A stretch of DNA of 64,000 nt. Origin: Sthenelais limicola. Taxonomy: Eukaryota > Annelida > Polychaeta > Phyllodocida > Sigalionidae. The stretch is from assembly GCA_942159475.1 (NCBI GenBank), contig OW804096.1, positions 16,392,906 through 16,456,905 on the forward strand, read 5' to 3'. The notes below the pieces were generated by a model that saw nothing but the letters and a program-made list of their open reading frames with translations, was not told the DNA's origin and did no database searches. Shown here piece after piece: positions 48,601 to 60,600 of this stretch. The position numbers were made by a program, and so were the translations under genes. Each line of letters begins with the position of its first letter. The first letter of the stretch is position 1.

Positions 48601-51600
48601 CAACCTCAGCAGGTCACAATCCCAAGTTCAACCACCAGGACCACTACATATATATATATATATTGATTGTGTCCAATTACTGATGTACCATTCTTATCTG
48701 ATCTGAGAGGCTGTGAATCTAGACGAATTGTGGCCAGTGTGAAAACCATTTTTGCCGAAAATAAACACAAGCCTACGACTGCCACCCATGCCTCTATAAC
48801 AGAGAACCTATATATCTCCAAACCCTATCCAATGGACTTATCCAATGGACTTTTCTCCCTTAATTCGATCTTAGACTCTGTAATTCTTTCACCAATCGAA
48901 GGGGAATTGCATCAATAACTACATGTGCACGTGTTTAAAAGAAATCTGAGTCCCAGAGGTGAAGATATTAGTAAAATTAAAAGATAAAATGGATAGATAG
49001 TTTATTTTTCCCATTCTCCTCATTTACCATGAGGAGAATGGTGGATTAGGGTAAAGCTAAAAATGTAATACATCAATGGGTGGCATATGTCTAGTGTTTA
49101 CTACTTCCAATCAGTACATTGGGGGTTCAAATCCCAGCCAGCCATTTTACATTTGTCTCATTTTCGAGTAAGTTCCCTGTGTTGGCCAAAGGCGATTTTA
49201 GGATTCAAATTATCATAAAGGTATAGATTGCTTCTGCAATATATTTCTATAATATGCCAATGGAGGGCTTCTTGCACTGCACGCTTCTCTGGACTGAGGT
49301 TTACTATGTAGAGATTAAATGTTTGAGTGGGGACTCATGAAATGAGGAATATAAAGGTGTAGAAGCAATTAATCTGATCCGGAAATCAAACTAATTATTC
49401 TTAAATTTGACATACTGTACCACATCTCATTGATTTGATTTGTCACGATTATTATGAAGCCTTAATTGATTCTATGTAAACTGGTGAACCATGTTGAACC
49501 ATACATTCAGAATCAGGCTCATGACGTCAGGAAACGTACAATTTGCCTTCACCAATCATCTCAATAGGGGATTTGCACATGCCACTGCGCATGTCTGTTA
49601 CAATGCATCATGGGATGGATTCTGTTGAAATTTGACATACAAATATTCAGCAACGTTTTTATCGTATTTATCGTTTCTAAGTGAAAATAGGGTATTTTTT
49701 CACGTTTCATCATGTAAAAAAAATTGTCCACTGATTCATGCCCAAAATTTTCTACCCATATATTTGAGGTCATATGCTACAGTTCTTATCAGGCAAAAAA
49801 AAATTGAAAAGGTGTCAAGCGGACTGATGTAGTGTAAGATTACTAACACACACTTGCAGCGTGTCAATTAAATATCTAAAGTAAATGTTAAACTGTAATC
49901 GTATATATATAGTAATTAATACTCTCAGTAAATATGTACTATTATGATGAACATCTCTAGTTTGAAATTATATATTATTTTTTTTGATTTGACGAATGAG
50001 AATTATCACAGTTTGTGAAACTTTGATCAATAAAATTTATTAAAAATAAAAAAAAAAAAAAATAAAGAATAAAAAAAAAAAAATGTAATGGGAAGAAATC
50101 ATACGCTTTGGGAGTAAAAACAAAGTTGTGCTCATCTGAAACATTGAATCATTGATTCGTGGTTGATTATTAAAATGTATTTGGCCTTTCAAATGTAGTA
50201 AAAAAAAGAAAGAAATCTGAAGTTGGCCATGTCACCCGAATTCACTAATTACGCAGCATGATCAATGATGATGAAATATAAAAAACATAACTGTAACAGA
50301 AAATAAGCTGTAGATGTTGAAAATCGTGCACAAATATGTCTAAATTTTTTTATGATAGCAAGGACATATTTCAGGGAAGAAATGAACCGCTACGTATGTA
50401 CATGTGTGTTTACACCCACATATATCTTTAATAGGGGCCAATATGCGTAACTTTCTGTTGCTCTGTTTATCTAATGTATTACATGGGTCAGATTTTCAGA
50501 AAATCTACAATTGGCAGCTCTACAAATTTAGTAAAGTCTGCTAAATTAGACCGATAAATAGTCAGCACTAGGTTTATCTGAGTATATTTAGTACTAGCAA
50601 ATACTAGTTGCTAGTGGGACATTGGGGCCCACAGCTTCAGCTCTCCTTGTTCCCTCTCCCACCATCTTTATCTTTCAAGTTCTCTCTGTAACTTATTATC
50701 TGTATTAACATTCATACGTCAAATGGAACCCTCTTATGATGCTTTTTTGGTCACTGTTGTGCTGTTGTTGTGTTGCCTGTCCCTGTCCCGTTGCCTCTCT
50801 CGCTCCCACTCTGCCTCCTGCTCCCACTCCTACTCCCCCCTCACTCTCGCTCTCTGTCTGTCTCTCACTCTCCTCTCTCTCTCACTCTGCCTCTCTCTCA
50901 CTCTCCTCTCTCTCTCTCGCCCCTCCCCCAATTGCATTACACATGCTCCCCCAGAAGGGGTTTTAAATCTTCTTAGAAACAAAAACAGGACAATCCTGAA
51001 CAAAGTTCCATATCTGCAACACAAATTCTAAAGGAGGTGAGAAAGGTGTTACGCACAGGATTTGCTAGTGAGACAGTGGGGCCCACATCTTCCCACTCTC
51101 CTTGTTCCCCCTCCAACCATCTTTCTCTTTTAAATTGTCTCTGTAAGTTATATTTCACACTGATTTCTTAAGTTCCTAGTGGCTATGCAAATTCCCCTAT
51201 TCAGTGGATGGTGTTGATGTCAGTCAAATTGGTCTATGTAAACAACGTGCCGCGGCATGGTGACGCAATTTAGTATAACCCAGAAACCTGGTGTAGGGGC
51301 CCTGATAGGTTTGTTTTCAGGTAGCGCTGGGGGTGCTCAATGTAAACCCATTTCTAACCCATTTCCAACCCTAATTTGCTAATGAAACATAGCGGAATGG
51401 ATCCGCACCATTTTTGGCAATGTGCATGTGAAATATAATGGAGATCTGGCCAGCAGGATCTGGCCAGCAGTTTCAGAGAAGATAGGGGTTTAAGGCTCCA
51501 AACGCTATTTTATTAATATGTAGATTTCCTTCATTCAAACAATCTGTTAGGTTACGATGGACTGTATTTTGCACCTGTTTTTTGTCTTAACTCTTGGTTA

Positions 51601-54600
51601 TTTGAGAAGATTGGTGGAGGTGAATTGTAGATTTTCTGAAAATCTGACCCACATGCACATTCCACACAGGGTGCGATAAAGTGGGTGTGACAGAACTATT
51701 TTTGGCATAGGGTTGAAGTCACCAAATTGAATTGGTTTTTCTTTAGCTTTTAGATAATTTGTGACGATTCAATTAAAAACAAGTTTTCATTAGCACACAT
51801 TAAGGGTTGTTATGTGCAAATTTACCGTAATTATTCTAGACAAACTCATTGCCCGAACACCTCTCAGTAAATCAACTCCTTCCGAAAGTATTACTGGTCT
51901 GATTGGAAAATATAATACAAATGTAATTATAGCTATAGTTGGGTCTCTTCGGAAAACATCAGAGTTTAATATCAGACTGACTCGATGAACGAATGAGTTA
52001 TTTGGGGTGTTTACAGAGTTTGCTGCTTCTTGGATACATTAAGAGCTTGCTGCCCTGATGATGGATGGATGTGTTATTGAACATGCACCAGTGTTGACAT
52101 TTCATTACAGTTTATGACCCTGAGTGAGAGGAGTGGGGTGTAATTAGTAATTAATAGATACTGATATGAAAAGAACAATAAATGTTGGGAGACTTGGTCA
52201 CAGGTGAGGAGTAATACAATTCTCAGAGTAAAGGATTAAAGCTGCCCTCTCAGGTCAAAAACTGAACATTTTCTACATTTTTTCCATTCTTTTCCAAAAT
52301 CATTTGGGAGGATTTTGTTGAGTTAATTTGCTCTTACAGGGCTTCTAAAACGTCCTCATTTGTATTTAGAGGACCCGCCCAAATCCTTTCATGTGATGAC
52401 TTCACTTATTATCGCTCACCGGTGGCAGTTTTCTCTCGGTGATTAGACATCAAATTCTTGTATAAACATATACCAGCAGCAGTTATATATTGTCTAATTA
52501 TTAATCTTTTTACCTTTATTTCCGTTTTGACTTTCAATCTCTGTACGTGGGTCGGATTTTCAGACAATGCACAATCTACAGTTCTATCAAATTCTGCTAA
52601 ATTAGAGTGAAAATTGATAAATACTAGGTATATCTGAGTATATTCTGTTTTGTTTTGTAATTCTTTTCTCCTTTGAGAGCTAATGCTTTTTTGTGTAAGT
52701 CTGGTCAAAGGGTCTCAAATATGGATAAAAAAAATTCAGCGGTCGTGCAGGTTAGGTGTTACAAGCTTCGTCTACCTAATATATTCTGTATTGTATTCAT
52801 TCAATAAATCTGTCTGGTTATGTTGAACTGTATTTTGAACCTGATTTTCCTCTTAAATTTGGGTTATTTGAGAGGATTGGTGACGGCCAATTGTACTTTT
52901 CCTGAAAATTTGACCCATGTATTCAGGATCAAAGGCAGGTTCCGTAAAACTATCAATTATCATAAAAGAAATGCAAATACAAGATGTCCTGTCTATTTCA
53001 CTCCCATCAAGAGCTCAATTTTTATACTGTAATTAGAGTTTGTTATTGAATGAACTTTCTCACATACTAATAATTGACATCTTTTTCGAAAATTACAAGA
53101 ATGTTTTCGCAAACAGCGTCGCTTGTATGGATAATCTATGAAAACCAAGAGCATGATGAGAAAGATGTTTATTATTACATCATGTATAATACATGGTATT
53201 TACATGTAGCCATTGATATATATATTCCATGGTGGTATGTACCAGGGAATAATTGTCTACCTTATGTAACCCCAAATGTATAGCAACCCTTGATGAATAT
53301 GAAGTATGATGGGTACGTGGGTCAGATTTTCAGAAAATGTACAATTCACCTACACCAATTTTCTCAAATAACCCACATCTAAGACAAAAATAAGCTTCAA
53401 AATGCAGTTTAACATAACAGAACTGATACTTTAAATCAATGTGATACTAATTATACTCAGATATACCCGGTATTCATAATTTTTCAGCCTAATTTAGCAG
53501 AATTTACTAAATGTGTAGAGCTGTCAATTGTACATTTTCTCAAAATCTGACCCACTAGTGTTCCATACATATAAAAGATAATAGTAAATTTTCTCTAGTT
53601 TTACTATGAGATACTACGATACAGTTCAACGTCCAATACAGCAACTTCCGCAAGCTTTCTCAGATATTGAATTTGCTTTGTCAGAATGTCAATTTTTTAA
53701 AAAAAGTTACAGCGGTCCAAATATAAATAATGTTAGACTTTCAGACTATATAATATAAAGTATTTCAAGACTACGATTTGTGATTCAAAGAGTGCATATT
53801 TTCTACTAACTAATATCATGTTGCATTGATCATATCCGTACAAGTAACACCATTAAACATATTCTGAAATTGGTCTGAACTATTTGATATAATCGAAGCC
53901 CTGAAACCCAAAACTCTGCCTTTAGTTGCAGTGTATGGCCTTTGCAGTGAGGTCATACCTAATTATTTTACAAAGCCTTAATGGCTTTTATTCAATCTTT
54001 AAGTTCCATGCATACCTAAAATGGAATGGCTACTTTATTATTGTATTCAAAATTCATGTCTCAATTTTTACTTGACTATTAAGTATTCTTGATGTATAAT
54101 CAGGTTCATGTCTAAATAACTACTGCTGCTTTATGAATGTAGTAGACTGTATAGCTAGAATAGTTCTAAGCTTTTTATTTGCAGTTTTACGGTAAACTTT
54201 CTCCTATGTTTTTGCTCTACCTGCCTGTTAGTTAGGCCAAAAAAAATAGGTGTGTTTCCGATTTACCCCCCCTACCTAGAAAAACCTTACCCTACCCTAC
54301 CATACCTGATTTTCCCCCCATCATATCTTACTTTTTTTGGATTTTTTGACAAAAAAACTTATAAAAGCAGGAAAACGGGATTTCCTAACCCAAAACTGTC
54401 AAAAAGCACATTTCCCATGTTCAAAACAATTATTGTTATGAAAAAGACATCTTTTTCAGTTCCTGGGAGGTGGTTTCCAAACAAAAAAAATAACAACAAC
54501 AAAAAGTTACCACCCCCCTACCTAGTTTTCAGCCAGATAAATCGGAAACACACCAATTTTTTTTGTTTTGGCCTTAGATAACGATGCATGCATGCATGCT

Positions 54601-57600
54601 GAAAGACCTGGAAAACCTTATTTTGAAACATGTATAGTAGTCTCAAATAAAGAACTAATTCATTCATTCATACATCTTTCAGAAGTCCAGATGCAGCAAG
54701 GAAATACTGGCACTGAAGGTTCCTGGAAACTCACACAAGCATCAAGGATTGGTTAAGATTCAGGAGAAGATTCTAGAACAATCTTCAAAACAACTCCATG
54801 CATGAGAACCATAGAAACTATATCCACCCAAGAAATGAATATTGAGGATTGAAACGAACATCTACTGTGCCTGTTATTGGAAACAATTAAATATAAAATC
54901 ATCAAGATACGCAGAGTTTTGGAATGGTCTTGAAATGGATACCAACTACCTTTCAGTAATTATAGCACTGCCAGTCATCTTTGTAATCATTTGCTTAGTG
55001 GTAGTTGGCTGTTTATTCTACAAGATTTTCAAATCTAGAAACGCAAGGTATGATGGAGAAGATGCCATTGATGATGGAATAGAGGCATCACAAGGAAGTC
55101 ATCTCCCAAGCAATTTTGAAGGGTATCACAAAGCAATGGAAGCAGAAAGCTATTATGAAAGTGCAAGACGACCTAGTACTGTGTTCCACATCAGTTGGGG
55201 AGACTCAGATGAAGAGGATGAATTTAATGAAGTTGATGAGATTGAGCAAGGGAATAGGGGTAAGAAGGGGAGATGGGGTGGGGCAAGTGATGCTAAGCCA
55301 TCGGGGAGTTGGTGGGAGGAGGAGCGGGAGCGTAGGGCGAGGGCAAAAATCAGACCAGAAGATGTGGGTAGTTTAGAAGGGACAGAGAATTATAAAAATA
55401 GCGGGAGGAGGGAGTCCTTTGGATGAATAGGTATTAATAAGACGTAGTGAGCTTTCACCATGCCAGACAAAAAAAGTGACAGTGTTATACGTGGTCTCCA
55501 CCAATATATTATACGTGGTGTAACACAAATTGATGAGGAAGAAATATCTTAGATATTTGCAGATATATTTATTCCTGTTGGATGGTATATAACAGAGGTA
55601 CAGATGGTGTAATGGTACCCGATGGTAAGTGAAGGCCTGGGCTTGGAGATACACTGGCCACCTCTCTCTGATTGGACGGGAGTACGTCCAATCACAGGCG
55701 TTAATTAATCAGTTAACCCTTGGTCTGCATGCAGGCAGGAGGTATGGAGAAAACGAAAATTCTATGTATAAAGGCAAATGTTACAATAGATTATAACAAC
55801 AGTATCTCTGTAACACACCGCATAGGGGGGGGGAGGGTGTAAGGGACATGGGTCAGATTTTCAGAAAATGTACATTTGGTAGCTGTACACATTTAGTAAA
55901 TTTTGCTAAATTAGGCTGCAATTCGGTCAATACTAGGTAAATTCGAGTATATTCGGCATTGCATTGATTCTAGCAATCTGTTTGGTTAGGTTGAACTGTA
56001 TTTTGAACTTTATTTTCGTCTTAAATTTGGGTTATTTGAGAGGATTGGTAAAGTTGAATTGTACATTTTCTGAAAATCTGACCCGTATACTCTGGCTAAC
56101 AACATCTCGAGTGGTCACGTGATTACTTCACTGAAAAAGGCAGACAATAGCTGTTGACAGCGCCTTACTTTTATTTATCAATGGTGGTTGTTTACAAAAA
56201 ACATAACAATTACAATAAGATAAAAATATTATTGTATGTTCTGGTTCAACATTGACAGAGATGCGAAGTATATAAACTGGTTTTGTAAACTCGGTTTGAA
56301 TTGTCAGTAGTTGAAAAGTTGTTCAAAGCTAAATGTGTGATATATTTTACATTATATTATTTGTGTTTGAATTTTATTATTTTTATGTTCAAAGGGAATA
56401 CCTAATATATATTGCCTTTGTTTGTAGTCCTTCTGAAACATGAAATTTAAAAGGTATTTGTGACCTGGTATGCACCAAGGCAAAAGCTTACCTTACCTGA
56501 CCCCAGATGTATAGCAACACTTGATATGTATTGAGTATGACAGGTACCAGTGTTTCATACATCAAATAGTTGTATTTAATTTGTTTGGATAATTTGTGCA
56601 AAATTCAGAACTCAAGGTCGTGAGTGTATGCATTCCAAATGGTTGTAAAGTATGTGTATATGGTTTAGGGCATTAGAAAATGTATAATCGCCAGCTCTAC
56701 ACATCTAGCAAATTATGTTAATAGGGGGCCCACACTGACGGCGATGCAATGAGCATGGAAATAAATTATCACAAAGGTGTGTCGCAAAGTGCGTCGCAAT
56801 AGACTTTTGTTATGCCATGGTTTGAGACAGAGTTTTGCGATATTGAGGTTTTGCGATATTGAGTTTAGCAGACGATTTTGAATTCTGTATCGCAAAAGGC
56901 TATCACAAAACCCATCGCAAAGCAGAACACACGTTTGTGATCAATCACAAAGTATATTAACTTCTCCCGATAGACTACATATCGCAAACAAATATTAAAC
57001 ATGTCAAATAATTTTGCGATAAACTCAGCAACTTTTTCTGTCGCAAATCCCATCGCAAAATCCATCGGGAAGTAGCACTAACTGCTGCGACAGGATTACG
57101 TTTGTTATAGAAAACGTTCCATTTTATTGGGAAACCTATTGCAAAGCTTATCACAAAGCCCATCGCCGTCAGTGTGGGCCCCCTATAAATTAGACTGATA
57201 AAATGATGAATACTGTAAACGTATTAATGTTCGCGCAGTATTTATTTTCGCTATTTTCGCGCACCCACCTTTGTGTGCGAAAATAAATCCTGCGCAAAAG
57301 GTATAATTATTGCATAAACAATGTCTGAGACCTCCTTGCTGCGCGAATTTAAATCCCCGCGAAAAGGTGTCAAAGTACTTAGTGCGCGAAAATTTATCTG
57401 CGCGAAAATAAATACGTTTACAGTAAGTGTAAGAATAGCTGAGCATATTTGATATTGTGTTGATCAAAGAAATTTGCTCACAGTTATCACGGTCCTGAAC
57501 CTGAACCTTGTTTTAAACTTGTGTTATTTGAGAGAATTGGTGAAGGTGAATTGTACATTTTCTCACGATTTGACCCACTTGAAGTAAATAAGAGGAAGAA

Positions 57601-60600
57601 TTATATCCAGGTACATTTCCTCATGCCATGACCCGTATATGTAAGTACCTGAACTTTAGGTGAACTTAAGGTCCTTTAAGGTGAGATTGAATGGGCAATT
57701 AATTGATTTAACATTGCAGAGGATGTTGATCTGATTGGAATTGAATTTGGTAAATAGAGTAAAACCTCTGGCTCTGCCTGACATCTCACCACTATGGACA
57801 TCCTCCATATGGGTCAGATTTTCAGAACATGTACAATTCAACTTCGCCAATCTTCTCAAATAACCCAAATTTCAGGCGAAAATAAAGTTCAAAATACAGT
57901 TCAACCTAACCAAACAGATTGCTAGAATCAGTGCAATGCCAAAATTTAATATACTCGAATTAAATTTACCTAGTATTGACCAAATTACAGCCTAATTTAG
58001 CAGAATTTACTAAATGTGTAGAACTGCGAATTGTACATTTTCTGAAAATATGACCCATGTAGCGTTGGTTTTCTATGATACATTAACATTGTGTAGTGTG
58101 CAGTGCATGTACACTAGAGTACTTCAGACAGCCGTGGACTTGGGGCTTTAGCCTATAATATATTATGTTAACTACTATATGTTATACCTCGTATAACCTA
58201 TACCCTTCCCAATAGTATTACAGTGACAGCCAGATGTACTTGCATCTTATTGCCATGTCAAATAGCCACTTCATAAAATGTATATATAAATGTAGTCCAA
58301 TGCAACAAAGACTTTGTACATAAAAGCAGCATATTCTATCTGCAACATGTGAAACACTGTACATTGAACTAATAAAGACAGAAATACGTGAAAAACAAAT
58401 GTTTCACCTTTCATTTGACAATTTTGCGAGAGGATGGTATCCCAGTCAGCAAGCACGCGGGTGGAGGAGAAATGAGAGGTGTTTCAAGTCGCAAAAAATG
58501 GATTTTGAGATATCACCATTATTTGAAAAGATGAGATCAAGCTGATTCCAATGATAGTAAACAGTCTAATAATCTAATAAATATTTCTAGATTTTAAGTT
58601 TGATATTTTCGTTTTTGAAAAAAATGTTTCCAATATTTCTGGGGGTCAATAAACAGTAAAGTAACTAAATGTAGTCCATATGAGGACCTTCAACACGAAA
58701 GGATATATTACATAGATTGTTCTGAAATTTGATACATCAATTGATATAGCTATAAGTGATCAACCCACCAAAAATTAATAATGAGATCTTGTGAAAAAAA
58801 CACTTTGAAAAATATCAATTATGCGACTTGTGACTCATTTTCCTGAAACACATTACAAATGGTGCCTAAGGTTTGAACCCACTCCACTCCCATGAAACTT
58901 AAACCATTGCACCATTCCTCCACTAACTCTTAAAGACAGGGTTCCACTAGACTGTTTGCTTATTGCAGCTGAAATTCGGTTTGATAATCATTGTTATCTT
59001 TTTGTATTTTCTTAAACAAATGTTTATGTTATTAACTCTTTTAGAGATCCTATGTGGCACTACCTATCAACACTCTCCTCTGATCAGCTCCATTTGTTAT
59101 TATATTGATTGATTGATTGAGTGCTTTATTTTGTCTTAGTTTTACATAAGAGATAGACACAAATGATATACTGGCCTCTGGATACAATCCACGTCTTCCG
59201 GCCGTTACCATATCACAGGATAGAGTCTAGCCTAGGAGATGAGTATATGGGTCATTTTTTCAGAAAATATACAATTCACTTTCACCAATTCTCTCAAATG
59301 ACCCAAATCTAAGACACAAATCAGGTTAAAAATACTGTTCAACATAACCAAGCAGACTGTTTAAATGAAGGCAAAACCAAATATACTCATATATACCTAG
59401 TGTTGATGATTTCTCAGTCAAATTTAGAAGAATTTACAAAATATGTTGATCTGCCAATTGTACATTTTCTGAAAATCTGACCCACATAACATTAAATATC
59501 GGATTGAGAATGCATTTCAGAATGCAACCACAACAACTGCAGAGGGAAAACCGTCCGTGGACTCCTGCCTAATGGAACACTGTCCATTGAATGTAAAATA
59601 TCAAAGTTTTGCTATATTCACTTACCTCATGTATACATGTGAATAATTCCCAGTCATACAACGTGAGTTGGTACGCAATCTCGCGAGAGCTTATTGCTTC
59701 CAGTGTATTTCCGGTTCCGGTTGTGGGACCTTCCTGTTCCGGAAGAGGAGTCTGAAAAGAAGAAATTTAATCATTAAAAATATAAAAATTAACAACCATT
59801 TTTCAATTTCAATTCAATAGGGATTTTGCATGAGCCACGGCGCATGTCCATCACAGTGCATGCTGGGATGGATTATCAATGAATCTGACTTAGAAATATT
59901 TAGGACTTTTATCCCAAATAGGCTGAATATTTTCAACAACATTATATCTTTTATCAATGATCAGTGATTCCAAATGTATGATGGGAAAGATAAAGAATAG
60001 GGGAGTTGCATGTGCCACTGCGCATGTCTATCACACTGCATTCTGGGACGGATTCTGATGAAATCTGATACACAAATATTTGGCAAATTTTTATCGAAAA
60101 TTGCCAGATTTGTTCACCAAATTGCAATAATGCTGTCACCAATATCGTAGCTTGTATGAATTAACATACCATACTAGAAACGCAACCTATTCCAACCAGG
60201 GTAGCGGCTGGAAGAGATGTGTTGTCTTATACGACACACAAGCATGTCGACCCATTTGTCATTTCTCCTGTAATTTATCAAAAGGCAAATAAAAGATATT
60301 CTATTCTATTCTATTCTATCTATGAAAACCAAATGCATGATAGGAAAGATGGGGACTTGTGTCATGGAAACATGTATAACACATAGATATTAATATTAAA
60401 TTGATATACCAATAATGCTTCATTTTTCAGTCTAAGTTAGGCGATTTTCCTAAATGTGTAGAGCTGCATTTTCTGAAAATCTGACTCTAATAATGCGTAC
60501 ACAAAGGGGACATGGACATGTGCCTGGGATATCAATTATCGAGTCTTTGGTTGGGAGGGGGTAATAATTATTGGGCTTAATATGATGTGAAATAGCATTG

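Larger units (their letters stand above)
56668..57576 (+). mobile_element. Family A MITE A30, split by two other elements
   Basis: An old A copy (decayed left end GGCATTAGAAAATG, right end TTTTCTCACGATTTGACCC). It is interrupted first at TAA by the 464-bp element, then 25 bp later by family C copy C3. Three generations of insertion are visible. Confidence 0.85.

Noticed and set aside
50723..51158. Ser/Leu-rich frames around the CT microsatellite
   Set aside because: Repeat artefacts inside the insertion that splits A26; no domain or splice signals.
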